From assembly GCF_003946555.1 (NCBI RefSeq), contig NZ_RHOO01000002.1:124001-188000 (forward strand): a stretch of 64,000 nt of DNA. The letters run 5' to 3'. This DNA comes from Companilactobacillus hulinensis (GTDB taxonomy: Bacteria > Bacillota > Bacilli > Lactobacillales > Lactobacillaceae). Positions 38,048 through 47,795 of the stretch are shown here, piece by piece. A program made the position numbers and the translations under genes. A model generated the notes under the pieces. The model ran no database searches, was not told where the DNA came from, and was given only the letters and a program-made list of their open reading frames with translations. Position 1 is the first letter of the stretch; each line of letters begins with the position of its first letter.

Positions 38048-39316
38048 ATGACCGCGATAATAACGTTTATCATTGTTTTTGGAATATTGGTAATTGTTCA
38101 TGAGTTTGGACATTACTATGCTGCAAAAAAATCTGGAATCTTAGTTCGTGAATTTTCTGTCGGAATGGGTCCTAAAATTTTTGCTTACCGTAAAAATAGT
38201 ACTACTTACACATTGAGACTATTGCCACTAGGTGGTTATGTCAGAATGGCCGGTGCACAAGAAGACGATTCTGATATTCAGCCTGGTACTATGGCCTCTT
38301 TGGTTTTAAATGACGCAAGAAAAGTTGTTAAAATTATTACATCCAGTAAGGTGTATGATCCTAATGGTGTTCCAGTTCAAATATCTAAGTCGGATTTGAT
38401 TGATGATTTAACTATTGAAGGATACGAAAATGGTGATGAATCAGAAATTAAAACTTACTCAGTAGATCATGATGCAACGATTGTTGAAGAAGACGGTACA
38501 GAGGTACAAATTGCACCTCGAGATGTCCAATTACAATCAGTATCTGTTTGGAAGCGTATGATCACTAATTTTGCTGGACCATTTAATAATTTTATATTGG
38601 CGATTGTTTGTGCTATTTTGGCTGCATTCATGATGAATGGAGTTGGAAGTGGATCTAATCAACTTGGTGAGATCCAGAGTGGTAGTGCTGCTGCAAGGGC
38701 GGGATTAAAAGCAAATGACACAATTCTAGAAGTAAATGATCACAAAACTAGTTCTTGGACAACTTTGTCAGAAAATATTCAAAAAAATCCAGGCAAGAAG
38801 ATAACACTTAAAGTGAAGTCTGGAAATAAAGTTTCAACTGTTAAACTAATTCCGAAGACAATTAAATCCTCTGGTCAAAAATATGGTCAAATTGGTATTA
38901 TTCAAAAACGAGATTATAGTTTAGGCGCTAAGATTAAATTTGGTTTTACGTATAGTTGGCAAACAACCGTACAAATTCTTCACGTATTAGGTAAAATGGT
39001 AACTGGCGGATTTAGTATTAATCAATTATCTGGTCCAGTTGGTATTTATTCAATGACGTCTCAAGTATCCTCGCAAGGATTGTTGAGTATCGTCTTATTC
39101 ATGTCAATGCTTTCAATGAATTTGGGAATAGTTAATTTAATTCCAATTCCGGCACTTGATGGTGGTAAGATTTTGTTGAATATTGTTGAAGCAATAAGAA
39201 GAAAGCCACTACCGGAAGAATACGAAAATGTCATAACATTAATTGGGGTCGGCATTTTGGTTCTTTTGATGGTTGCTGTAACGTGGAATGATATCCAACG
39301 TTTCTTCATAAAATAG
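38048..39316 (+). CDS. rseP: Site-2 intramembrane metalloprotease RseP/RasP
   Basis: This family cleaves membrane proteins within the bilayer, for example anti-sigma factors and leftover signal peptides. The HEFGH zinc motif (His18-His22) lies in the first membrane segment. A central PDZ domain (about residues 205-285, with GSAAARAGLKANDTILEVN) follows. The second zinc ligand site is NLIPIPALDGGKIL near the C-terminus. ATG 38048 behind GTGGAGG gives 422 residues; a GTG at 38036 overlaps that site. Its order before proS is conserved in Firmicutes. Confidence 0.95.
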   Translation: MTAIITFIIVFGILVIVHEFGHYYAAKKSGILVREFSVGMGPKIFAYRKNSTTYTLRLLPLGGYVRMAGAQEDDSDIQPGTMASLVLNDARKVVKIITSSKVYDPNGVPVQISKSDLIDDLTIEGYENGDESEIKTYSVDHDATIVEEDGTEVQIAPRDVQLQSVSVWKRMITNFAGPFNNFILAIVCAILAAFMMNGVGSGSNQLGEIQSGSAAARAGLKANDTILEVNDHKTSSWTTLSENIQKNPGKKITLKVKSGNKVSTVKLIPKTIKSSGQKYGQIGIIQKRDYSLGAKIKFGFTYSWQTTVQILHVLGKMVTGGFSINQLSGPVGIYSMTSQVSSQGLLSIVLFMSMLSMNLGIVNLIPIPALDGGKILLNIVEAIRRKPLPEEYENVITLIGVGILVLLMVAVTWNDIQRFFIK

Positions 39317-39328
39317 GGGGATAAAAAT

Positions 39329-41035
39329 TTGAAACAATCAAAACTGTATATTCCAACATTGAAGCAAACTCCTTCAGATGCTGAGGCTATTAGTCATCAG
39401 TTGATGTTGAGAGCTGGCTATGTAAGACAGGTTTCTGCTGGTATTTACAGTTACTTACCATTAGCATGGTCTGTAATTCGTAAAATTGAAGATATGATCC
39501 GTAAAGAAAATGACAAGATCGATGCCGCTGAAATGCGCATGCCTGCCATTATTCCAGCTGACTTATGGAAAGCCAGTGGTCGTTATGAACCTTATGGACA
39601 AACATTGTTTAAGGTTAATGACCGTCATGATAGAGAATTCATTTTAGGACCTACTCATGAAGAAACATTTACAAGTGTTGTTAAAGAAAGTTTAAATAGT
39701 TACAAGAAGCTTCCTATTATTTTGTATCAAATGCAAATGAAATATCGTGATGAAGATCGTCCACGTTATGGTCTATTACGTGGTAGAGAATTCGATATGT
39801 ATGATGCATATTCATTTACAGCAAATAAAGATCAACTTGATGTTATTTTTAATCAAATGGAACAACTATATAGAAACATTTTTGATCTTTGTGGATTAGA
39901 CTATCGCTCAATTATCGGTGATGCTGGTGCCATGGGTGGAACAGATTCTAAGGAATTCTCTGCCATTGCTGATATTGGTGAAGATACTATTGCTTATTCA
40001 GATGGTAGTGATTATTCTGCTAACTTGGAAATGGCTGCAAGTAAGTTGCCAGATAACCCACAAGCAGAACACAAGACAGCTGAATTAGTTGATACTCCAG
40101 ATGTTCATACTATTGATACCTTGGCTTCATTGTTGAAGGTCGAATCTTCAACAATCATGAAGGCTGTTGCATATATGGCTGATGAAAAGCCTGTATTAGT
40201 AATGATTCGTGGAGATTATGAAGTTAATGACGTTAAAGTTAAGAACTACTTAGGAGTAGACTTTTTAAATGAAGCTACCCCTGAAGAAGTTGTAAATATC
40301 TTTAAGAGTGTTCCAGGATTCATCGGACCAAAGGGTGTTGCTGATGATGTTCAAGTATTATTTGATAGTTCACTTGAAGGATTAACTAACTTTGTTGTTG
40401 GTCCTAATCAAGCTGACAAACATCTGATCAATGCTAACTTTGAAGATATTACAGATGAAACACCAACGTTTAGAGACTTCCGTGTTGTTAAAGAGGGAGA
40501 AATGTCACCAGATGGACATGGCACGATCAAGTTTACTCGTGGTATTGAAATCGGACATATTTTCAAACTTGGTACTAAGTTCTCAAAGGCACTTGGTGCA
40601 AACTTCTTGGATGAAAATGGTAAGTCCAATCCATTGATCATGGGTTGTTATGGAATTGGTATTTCACGTCTGTTGTCAGCAATTATTGAACAACATAACG
40701 ATGAGAACGGTATTATTTGGCCAGTTGCATTAGCTCCATATCAAGTGCATGTTGTTCCTATTAAGTACAACAATGATGTTCAAGGTAAGTTAAGTGATGA
40801 AATTGTTGAATTATTACAAGACGAAGGATACGATGTTCTACTTGATGATCGTAAAGAACGTCCTGGTGTTAAATTCGCAGATTCAGATCTTATGGGTATG
40901 CCTATCAGAATTACAGTTGGTAAGAAGGCTGCTGATGGTATAGTTGAATTGAAGATCAGAAGTACTGGAGAAACAATTGAAGTAAGTAAAGATGAATTGG
41001 TAAATTCAGTAAAAATATTGCTTAAGAATCAGTAA
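39329..41035 (+). CDS. proS: Prolyl-tRNA synthetase
   Basis: ProRS charges tRNA-Pro. The 568-residue bacterial-type enzyme shows motif 1 [16 protein letters not shown], motif 2 region [26 protein letters not shown] split by short gaps, the insertion editing domain (about residues 225-405) and motif 3 [14 protein letters not shown], then the anticodon-binding domain. The start is TTG 39329 directly behind GGGGGAT. No T-box is upstream; it is cotranscribed with cdsA-rseP. Confidence 0.97.
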   Translation: MKQSKLYIPTLKQTPSDAEAISHQLMLRAGYVRQVSAGIYSYLPLAWSVIRKIEDMIRKENDKIDAAEMRMPAIIPADLWKASGRYEPYGQTLFKVNDRHDREFILGPTHEETFTSVVKESLNSYKKLPIILYQMQMKYRDEDRPRYGLLRGREFDMYDAYSFTANKDQLDVIFNQMEQLYRNIFDLCGLDYRSIIGDAGAMGGTDSKEFSAIADIGEDTIAYSDGSDYSANLEMAASKLPDNPQAEHKTAELVDTPDVHTIDTLASLLKVESSTIMKAVAYMADEKPVLVMIRGDYEVNDVKVKNYLGVDFLNEATPEEVVNIFKSVPGFIGPKGVADDVQVLFDSSLEGLTNFVVGPNQADKHLINANFEDITDETPTFRDFRVVKEGEMSPDGHGTIKFTRGIEIGHIFKLGTKFSKALGANFLDENGKSNPLIMGCYGIGISRLLSAIIEQHNDENGIIWPVALAPYQVHVVPIKYNNDVQGKLSDEIVELLQDEGYDVLLDDRKERPGVKFADSDLMGMPIRITVGKKAADGIVELKIRSTGETIEVSKDELVNSVKILLKNQ

Positions 41036-41037
41036 TG

Positions 41038-41055
41038 AGGCTTAAGCCTTTTTTT
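41038..41055 (+). terminator. Weak terminator after proS
   Basis: A short palindrome (AGGCTTAAGCCT, 41038-41049) followed by seven T residues. The stem is only four base pairs with a TTAA loop, so efficiency is doubtful. Confidence 0.4.
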
Positions 41056-41074
41056 ATTTGTTGAAGGGTAAGTT

Positions 41075-44000
41075 ATGTCTGATAAAAATCAACTTTTTAA
41101 AATTTTAATTAAACAAATCAAACTGGATAATTTATTGGAATCTGATGAGTTATTCGCTAATGCAAAATTAGACAAACTAGAAGTACATAAGAAGTCACGT
41201 CGTTGGACCTTTTTCTTTGATTTTGATGATGTTATTCCGTTCAATGACTTTCAAGTATTTGTTGCATCGTTGAAAGAAGGATTTGACGGAATTGCAACTG
41301 TGGATTTCAATATTCATACAGAATCCCCTCAATTGGATGAGAAGAACATACGTGAATATTGGAATTATGTATTGGAAAACTGTGAAGAGCGCTCCCCGGT
41401 TGTTTCGCAACTTATGAGTCAAAATCCGCCAAAATCTGAAAACGGTCAAGTCTTTCTAACTGTTTCAAACGGATTTATTGCTGACTTTATGGATGGAAAA
41501 TTAATTTCTAGTTTACAAGATGCGTATACATCCTTGGGTTTTCCATCATTTAAGATTCGTGTCGATGTTGATGAAGCTAAAGGGCAAGAAAAAGCACAAG
41601 CACTTGAAGCTGCTAAGCAAGAAGAAACAAAACATTTTCAAGCTCAAGCACAGGAAGTTAGTCAAAAGCGTGCTAAGAAACCCGCCGGGAATGTTGTAAA
41701 AATTGGACGTAAAATTCCTGATGATGCAGAAATAACTCAAATGGTTGATATTACTGAAGAAGATAGAAACAAAGTTGTTGAAGGTCATATCTTTGATAAG
41801 GATGTTAAAAAGCTCAAATCTGGTCGTTCATTATTATTATTGAAGGTTACAGATTATACTTCTTCATTCAGTGTTAAAAAATTCTCGAATGGTGAAGATG
41901 ATGAGGCTTTCTTTGATAATTTAGACAGTGGAGCATGGATTCGTGCTCGTGGTAGTGTTCAAGAAGACAACTTCTCACGTGAATTATCAATTATGGCAAA
42001 TGATATCATGGTCATCAAACACGCTGGACGCAAGGATAATGCTGAAGAAGACAATAAACGTATCGAACTTCATGCTCATACGAATATGAGTCAAATGGAT
42101 GCTATTCCAAGTGCAACTGATTTGATCAAGCGTGCTAGTGAATGGGGACAACCTGCAATTGCAATTACTGATCATCGTGCACTTCAGGCTTTCCCAGAAG
42201 CATATAGTGCTGGGCAAAAGTATGGTGTCAAAATCGGTTATGGCGTTGAAATTGATCTAGTTGATGAAGGAAATCCAATTGCATATAATTTGCGAGACGA
42301 AGAATTGAATCCTGCGGAATACGTTATTTTTGATGTTGAAACAACTGGGTTGTCAGCCGTTTATGACAGTATTATTGAACTTGCCGCAACCAAGATGAAG
42401 GATGGGGAAGTAGTGGATTCTTTTGATGAGTTCATTAATCCTGGTCATCCTTTATCTGAGTTTACGACTAGTTTGACAAGCATTACAGATGATATGGTTC
42501 AAAATGCTCCTGATGAAAAAACAATTATTCAAAAATTTATGTATTTTGTTGGAAATGATATTCTAGCTGGACATAACGTTACTTTTGATATTGGATTTTT
42601 GAATTCTGCTTTGACTAGAATGGGTAGAGATAGGATCTCGGTACCAGTTATCGATACTCTAGAAATGTCTCGTACATTGCATTCAGAGTATCGCAATCAC
42701 AAACTAGATTCATTAGCAAAACGATACAATATTGTTTTGGAACACCATCACCGTGCTAACGCCGATGCTGAAACAACTGGATATTTGATGTATAAGTTGT
42801 TCGATGAGATGGAAGATAAGTTCCAAATTACTAATGTTGAGCAATTAAATGATCATGTTGGTGGTGAAGAGGCCTATAAGCAGGCACGTCCAAGCCATGC
42901 CATTTTGATTGCTAAGACACAAGCTGGATTGAAGAATATGTTCAAAATCGTTTCCTATGGAATGACTGAATATTATTATCGAACAGCACGTGTTCCGAGA
43001 AGATTATTGAACAAGTATCGTGAAGGAATCTTGGTAGGTTCTGCATGTAAGGATGGAGAAGTCTTCAATACTATGATGCAAAAGGGGTATGAAGATACTC
43101 GTGAACTTGCTCAATACTATGATTATCTTGAAGTTATGCCTAAACCTGTGTATCAACATTTGCTTGATGCCAAGTTGATAAAAGATGAAGCAGGTCTTGA
43201 AGAGATTCTTAAAAATATTATTAAATTAGGTAAGGAATTGAATAAGCCAGTTGTTGCAACTGGTGATGTTCATTATCTTGACCCTCATGATAAGATTTAC
43301 CGAGAAATAGTTATCAAGGCTGTTAAGAGTAATCCATTAGCGCGTCAGGAATTACCTGATGTGCAATTTAGAACTACTGACGAGATGTTTGATGAATTTG
43401 ATTTCTTGGATAAAGATACTGAACAAGAGATTATTGTTGATAATCCTAAGAAGATCATGGATGAAATTGATGAGATTTCTCCTGTTAAAGATAAACTCTA
43501 TACTCCTAAAATGGAGGGTGCCGAAGATGAAATTCGTAGTTTGACTATGAACAAGGCACATGAATTGTATGGTGAGAAGCTCCCTGAAATTGTTCAAGAA
43601 CGTATGGATAAGGAGCTCAAGAGTATTATTGGTAATGGGTTCTCCGTTATTTATTTAATTTCTCAACGTTTGGTTTATAAATCTAATAAAGATGGATATT
43701 TGGTTGGCTCCCGTGGTTCCGTTGGTTCAAGTTTCGTTGCTACAATGACTGGTATTACTGAAGTTAATCCATTGCCACCACATTATCGTTGTCCTAAATG
43801 TAAATATTCTGAATTCTTTACTAAAGGTGAAGTTGGTTCTGGTTTTGACTTACCTGACAAAAAGTGTCCAAAGTGTGGAACTGAGTTGAAAAAAGATGGA
43901 CAGGATATTCCTTTTGAGACTTTCTTAGGTTTCAAAGGGGACAAAGTTCCTGATATTGATTTGAACTTCTCAGGTGATTATCAACCAGTAGCACATAATT

Positions 44001-45373
44001 ATACAAAGGTACTTTTTGGTGAAGACCATGTTTTCCGTGCCGGTACTATTGGTACAATTGCTGATAGAACAGCTTTCGGATATGTTAAGAATTATGAGGA
44101 ACTAACTGGACAGCAGATTCGTAATGCCGAAGAAGAACGACTTGCAATGGGTTCGACTGGTGTCAAAAGAACCACCGGTCAACACCCGGCTGGTATTATC
44201 GTTGTTCCAGATTATATGGATATTTTTGATTTCACGCCGATTCAATATCCGGCTGACGATCAAAATGCTGCATGGAAAACGACTCATTTTGATTTCCATT
44301 CTATCCATGACAATATCTTGAAATTGGATATTCTGGGTCATGATGATCCAACTATGATTCGTACATTACAGGATTTGTCAGGAATTGATCCATTGACTAT
44401 CCCAGTTGATGATCCTGAAGTTATGGAATTATTCCGTAGTACGAAGTCATTAGGTGTAACACCTGAACAAATCTTCTCTAAAACTGGTACTTTAGGAGTT
44501 CCAGAATTTGGTACGAGATTTGTTCGTGGAATGTTAGAGAAAACACATCCAACGACATTTGCTGAATTGCTACAGATCTCAGGACTGTCACATGGTACTG
44601 ATGTATGGCTAGGCAATGCCGAGGAATTAATTGATCAGGGCGTTGTTACTCTTAAGGAAGTTATCGGTTGTCGTGATAATATCATGATGGATTTGATCCA
44701 CTGGGGTATGAAATCACAGACTGCCTTCCAAATTATGGAGCATGTTCGTAAGGGACGTGGTATTCCTGATGAATGGAAACAAGAAATGAAGGATGCTGAT
44801 GTTCCGCAATGGTATATTGAATCTTGTTTGAAGATCAAGTACATGTTCCCTAAGGCGCATGCCACTGCCTATATTCTTATGGCGTTGCGAATTGCTTACT
44901 TCAAAGTTCATTATCCGTTATACTATTACAGTGCTTACTTCTCTGTTCGTGCTGATGATTTTGATCTTGTTGCAATGACAACTGGTAAAGATGCCGTTAA
45001 GAATGCAATGAAAGAAATTAATGATAAAGGTATGGATGCTTCTACTAAAGAAAAGAATTTATTAACTGTTTTGGAATTAGCTAATGAATGTCTAGAACGT
45101 GATTTCAAAATAAAAATGGTTGACCTTGAAAAATCAGATGCGTTTGAATTTAAGATCATCGATGACAAAACGTTGTTGGCACCATTCAACGCTATCCCTG
45201 GTTTGGGTGATAATGTTGCCAAGCAAATCGTTGCCGCCCGTGAAGAACAGCCTTTCTTATCAAAAGAAGACTTGTCAACTCGTGGTAAAGTTTCCAAAAC
45301 TATTGTCGAATATATGACTGAAAATCATGTTTTGGATGGGATGCCTGATGAAAATCAGCTCTCTCTCTTTTAG
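41075..45373 (+). CDS. polC: DNA polymerase III alpha subunit PolC (Gram-positive type)
   Basis: PolC is the leading-strand replicase of Firmicutes with built-in proofreading. The 1432-residue protein has an N-terminal domain, an OB fold, a PHP domain in two parts (first part [20 protein letters not shown]), an inserted DEDDh exonuclease ([20 protein letters not shown], then [11 protein letters not shown]), a zinc finger ([10 protein letters not shown] and CPKCGTE), and the catalytic palm motif [13 protein letters not shown]. The C-terminal part ends ENQLSLF, a plausible beta-clamp-binding motif. It lies between proS and rimP as in Bacillus. Confidence 0.98.
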   Translation: MSDKNQLFKILIKQIKLDNLLESDELFANAKLDKLEVHKKSRRWTFFFDFDDVIPFNDFQVFVASLKEGFDGIATVDFNIHTESPQLDEKNIREYWNYVLENCEERSPVVSQLMSQNPPKSENGQVFLTVSNGFIADFMDGKLISSLQDAYTSLGFPSFKIRVDVDEAKGQEKAQALEAAKQEETKHFQAQAQEVSQKRAKKPAGNVVKIGRKIPDDAEITQMVDITEEDRNKVVEGHIFDKDVKKLKSGRSLLLLKVTDYTSSFSVKKFSNGEDDEAFFDNLDSGAWIRARGSVQEDNFSRELSIMANDIMVIKHAGRKDNAEEDNKRIELHAHTNMSQMDAIPSATDLIKRASEWGQPAIAITDHRALQAFPEAYSAGQKYGVKIGYGVEIDLVDEGNPIAYNLRDEELNPAEYVIFDVETTGLSAVYDSIIELAATKMKDGEVVDSFDEFINPGHPLSEFTTSLTSITDDMVQNAPDEKTIIQKFMYFVGNDILAGHNVTFDIGFLNSALTRMGRDRISVPVIDTLEMSRTLHSEYRNHKLDSLAKRYNIVLEHHHRANADAETTGYLMYKLFDEMEDKFQITNVEQLNDHVGGEEAYKQARPSHAILIAKTQAGLKNMFKIVSYGMTEYYYRTARVPRRLLNKYREGILVGSACKDGEVFNTMMQKGYEDTRELAQYYDYLEVMPKPVYQHLLDAKLIKDEAGLEEILKNIIKLGKELNKPVVATGDVHYLDPHDKIYREIVIKAVKSNPLARQELPDVQFRTTDEMFDEFDFLDKDTEQEIIVDNPKKIMDEIDEISPVKDKLYTPKMEGAEDEIRSLTMNKAHELYGEKLPEIVQERMDKELKSIIGNGFSVIYLISQRLVYKSNKDGYLVGSRGSVGSSFVATMTGITEVNPLPPHYRCPKCKYSEFFTKGEVGSGFDLPDKKCPKCGTELKKDGQDIPFETFLGFKGDKVPDIDLNFSGDYQPVAHNYTKVLFGEDHVFRAGTIGTIADRTAFGYVKNYEELTGQQIRNAEEERLAMGSTGVKRTTGQHPAGIIVVPDYMDIFDFTPIQYPADDQNAAWKTTHFDFHSIHDNILKLDILGHDDPTMIRTLQDLSGIDPLTIPVDDPEVMELFRSTKSLGVTPEQIFSKTGTLGVPEFGTRFVRGMLEKTHPTTFAELLQISGLSHGTDVWLGNAEELIDQGVVTLKEVIGCRDNIMMDLIHWGMKSQTAFQIMEHVRKGRGIPDEWKQEMKDADVPQWYIESCLKIKYMFPKAHATAYILMALRIAYFKVHYPLYYYSAYFSVRADDFDLVAMTTGKDAVKNAMKEINDKGMDASTKEKNLLTVLELANECLERDFKIKMVDLEKSDAFEFKIIDDKTLLAPFNAIPGLGDNVAKQIVAAREEQPFLSKEDLSTRGKVSKTIVEYMTENHVLDGMPDENQLSLF

Positions 45374-45389
45374 CCTCAAGCGTTAGAGG

Positions 45390-45418
45390 TTGCTTTAAAT
45401 GTCAATATATGTTAAATT
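45390..45418 (+). promoter_or_regulatory. Promoter of the rimP-nusA-infB operon
   Basis: TTGCTT (45390-45395), 17-base spacer and TAAATT (45413-45418) preceded by TGT, an extended -10. Transcription would start near 45425, upstream of a terminator-like hairpin. Confidence 0.55.
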
Positions 45419-45443
45419 AACTACTAGTTAATTATTGATTAAT

Positions 45444-45470
45444 GAGTGAGCAGAGATGCTCACTCTTTTT
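45444..45470 (+). terminator. Terminator or attenuator hairpin in the rimP leader
   Basis: A perfect 9-bp stem (GAGTGAGCA 45444-45452 with TGCTCACTC 45457-45465), a GAGA tetraloop of the GNRA class and five trailing T residues. It ends 28 bases before the rimP start. Because a promoter is predicted upstream of it, operon transcripts must read through it. In Bacillus subtilis the matching operon is autoregulated by NusA-dependent termination in its leader. Confidence 0.7.
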
Positions 45471-45497
45471 ATTGCCGATTACTTTGGAGGAGAATTT

Positions 45498-45965
45498 TTG
45501 AATACAAAAATTGATGAATTAAAAGCCATCTTACAGCCTGTTTTGGATAAGCATGATTTCTTTCTAGTCGACCTAGAATTTGTTCATGAACGTGGAGATT
45601 GGTATTTACGTGTATATGCTGATAAAAAAGGCGGCATCAGTATTGATGATTGTGCTGTTATCAGTGAAGAATATGGTGAAAAGTTGGATGAACTTGATCC
45701 AATCGAGCCAGCATATTACTTAGAGGTATCTTCGCCAGGTGCTGAGAGACCAATTGAGAATGATGAAAGTCTTTCAAACTACGAGGGTGCATACGTAAAT
45801 GTTTCCTTATACCAAAAACAAGACGGTGACAAAGTTTTCGAAGGAACAATGACTGAAGTAACCGATGCACAAATCACTTTAAACATAAAAGTTAAGAATC
45901 TTAAAAAGACAATCGTTATTGATAGAGATAAAATTGCTAAGATTCGTTTAGCCATAGAATTCTAG
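45498..45965 (+). CDS. rimP: Ribosome maturation factor RimP
   Basis: RimP acts early in 30S assembly. The protein shows FFLVDLEFVHERGDWYLRVY, GISIDDCAVISEE and YYLEVSSPGAERPI, all RimP hallmarks. I chose TTG 45498 behind GGAGGAG, giving 155 residues, the family size; the open frame reaches back to an ATG at 45456, but that lies in the leader hairpin. It is first in the nusA-infB operon. Confidence 0.95.
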   Translation: MNTKIDELKAILQPVLDKHDFFLVDLEFVHERGDWYLRVYADKKGGISIDDCAVISEEYGEKLDELDPIEPAYYLEVSSPGAERPIENDESLSNYEGAYVNVSLYQKQDGDKVFEGTMTEVTDAQITLNIKVKNLKKTIVIDRDKIAKIRLAIEF

Positions 45966-45988
45966 AGAATTCGTCGAAGGAGAATAAC

Positions 45989-47164
45989 ATGAGTAAAGAA
46001 ATGGTTGACGCACTTGATGCGTTAGAAACTGAAAAAGGTATCAAAAAAGAATATGTTATTGAATCATTGGAGGCAGCTCTTGTTGCAGCCTATAAGCGTA
46101 ATTACAATCAAGCTCAAAACGTTGAGGTTGAATTTGACGCAAAAAAGGGTAATATACATGTTTATGCAGTTAAAGAAGTTGTTGACGAAGTCGTTGATGA
46201 CAGACTAGAAATTACTCTTGATGATGCTTCTAAGAAGAGCAAAGGTTATGAACTTGGTGACCATGTTCGTGAAGAAGTAACACCTAAAGACTTCGGTAGA
46301 ATTGCGGCACAAACTGCTAAACAAGTAATTATGCAACGTGTTCGTGAAGCCGAACGTGATATCATTTATAATGAGTACAGTCAATATGAACACGAAATCA
46401 TTCAAGGTATCGTTGAACGAAGTGATAGTAGATTTGTATACATCAACTTTGGTAAGATTGAAGCTGTTATGGCTAAGTCTGACCAAATGCCAGGAGAAAC
46501 ATACAATTCTCGTGATAGAATTCGTGTGTATGTTACAAAGGTTGAGAACGCTACTAAGGGTCCTCAAGTCTTCGTATCAAGAACCGATCCAGGTTTGGTT
46601 AAGAGATTATTTGAACAAGAGGTTCCAGAAATATATGATGGAACTGTCGAAATCGTTTCTATTGCTCGTGAAGCGGGTGACAGAACTAAGATTGCTGTTA
46701 AATCAGATAATCCAGATATTGACCCAGTTGGTACATGTGTTGGACCTAAGGGTTCACGTGTTCAAGCTGTTGTTGATGAATTAAACGGTGAAAACATTGA
46801 TGTTGTGCCTTATGTTGATGATCCAATCGACTTTATCGCTAATGCATTGAACCCAGCAGAAGTTATTGCTGTTCAATTCGACGATACTGATAAAAAACAA
46901 TGTATTGTTATTGTTCCTGATTATCACTTGTCATTGGCAATTGGTAAAAAGGGTCAAAATGCACGTTTAGCTGCTAAATTAACTGGATATAAAATTGATA
47001 TTAAACCTGAATCACAGGTTGAATTTGTTGATGATAACGACCAAGATGTACCTGTAGATGATATTGAGAAAAAATTAGATGAAGAAAAGTCTAAAGAAGA
47101 TACACCTAAGACAGATACAACTCCAGAAACTGACTCAGATACAGATTCAGATTCACAAGATTAA
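45989..47164 (+). CDS. nusA: Transcription termination/antitermination factor NusA
   Basis: NusA binds RNA polymerase and promotes pausing and hairpin-dependent termination. The 391-residue protein has the N-terminal polymerase-binding domain, an S1 domain (about residues 130-200) and KH1 and KH2 domains with GTCVGPKGSRVQAV and AIGKKGQNARLAAKL. An acidic Asp/Ser/Thr tail of about 40 residues closes it. A strong AAGGAG site precedes the ATG. A hairpin in the leader suggests feedback by NusA itself. Confidence 0.97.
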   Translation: MSKEMVDALDALETEKGIKKEYVIESLEAALVAAYKRNYNQAQNVEVEFDAKKGNIHVYAVKEVVDEVVDDRLEITLDDASKKSKGYELGDHVREEVTPKDFGRIAAQTAKQVIMQRVREAERDIIYNEYSQYEHEIIQGIVERSDSRFVYINFGKIEAVMAKSDQMPGETYNSRDRIRVYVTKVENATKGPQVFVSRTDPGLVKRLFEQEVPEIYDGTVEIVSIAREAGDRTKIAVKSDNPDIDPVGTCVGPKGSRVQAVVDELNGENIDVVPYVDDPIDFIANALNPAEVIAVQFDDTDKKQCIVIVPDYHLSLAIGKKGQNARLAAKLTGYKIDIKPESQVEFVDDNDQDVPVDDIEKKLDEEKSKEDTPKTDTTPETDSDTDSDSQD

Positions 47165-47177
47165 GGGGGTGATGGGT

Positions 47178-47486
47178 TTGGCAACGCGTAAGATACCCAT
47201 GAGAAAAGATGTTCTAACTAACAAGATGTACCCTAAAAGAGAAATGGTTAGAATTGTAAAAGATAAAGAAGGTACTATTTCCATTGACCCAACTGGCAAG
47301 AAGTCTGGACGTGGTGCTTATGTAGGGCTAGATCCTGATGCCGTGAAAGAAGCAAAATCCAAGAAAGTATTGGATAAAGTTTTCTCACACTCAGTTTCAG
47401 AAGATTTTTATGATGAATTATTCGAATTCGTAGACCATCAAAAAGCCAGAATGGATCTATTCGGAGATTTGGGTAAGAAACATTGA
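47178..47486 (+). CDS. ylxR: YlxR family RNA-binding protein (RnpM)
   Basis: A 102-residue protein of the YlxR family, reported in Bacillus to bind RNase P RNA and lower its activity. Typical features are IPMRKDVLTNKMYPKREMVR and the KKSGRGAYVG block. I chose TTG 47178, because GGGGGTGA pairs well with the 16S end and leaves a spacing of five bases. ATG 47172 in the same frame would fall inside that site. The gene ends overlapping ylxQ by four bases. Confidence 0.9.
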   Translation: MATRKIPMRKDVLTNKMYPKREMVRIVKDKEGTISIDPTGKKSGRGAYVGLDPDAVKEAKSKKVLDKVFSHSVSEDFYDELFEFVDHQKARMDLFGDLGKKH

Positions 47487-47782
47487 AAGATGCATTTCTA
47501 AATTTTTTGGGTATAGCTCTGCGTGCTGGAAAAATGATTAGTGGTACAGAATTAACCTTGCAGGGGATTCGAAATCAGAGCGTTAAATTAGTAATAATGG
47601 CAAGTGATTGCAGTGATCGTACAAAAAAGGATTTGACTAATAAGACTGATTCTTATAATGTGCCGTTAATTGATAACTTCACAAGTCAAGAACTAAAAAG
47701 ATCAATCGGTAAAGAACGTAAGGTTATCGGTATTACGGATCTTGGAATTGCTAGAAGGTTAATTGAAATTATGGAAAATTAA
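47483..47782 (+). CDS. ylxQ: L7Ae-family K-turn binding protein YlxQ
   Basis: A 99-residue protein of the L7Ae/L30e family, whose members bind kink-turns in RNA. The features are [33 protein letters not shown] and [13 protein letters not shown]. Its role in the ribosome or in RNA regulation is not settled. The start TTG overlaps the ylxR stop (TTGA), showing tight coupling. It lies between ylxR and infB as usual. Confidence 0.9.
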   Translation: MKDAFLNFLGIALRAGKMISGTELTLQGIRNQSVKLVIMASDCSDRTKKDLTNKTDSYNVPLIDNFTSQELKRSIGKERKVIGITDLGIARRLIEIMEN

Positions 47783-47795
47783 GGAGAGTGATAGG

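Noticed and set aside
47079-47177. N-terminal extension of ylxR into nusA
   Set aside because: The extension reads the acidic nusA tail in another frame; the GGGGGTGA site at 47165-47172 supports the start at 47178.
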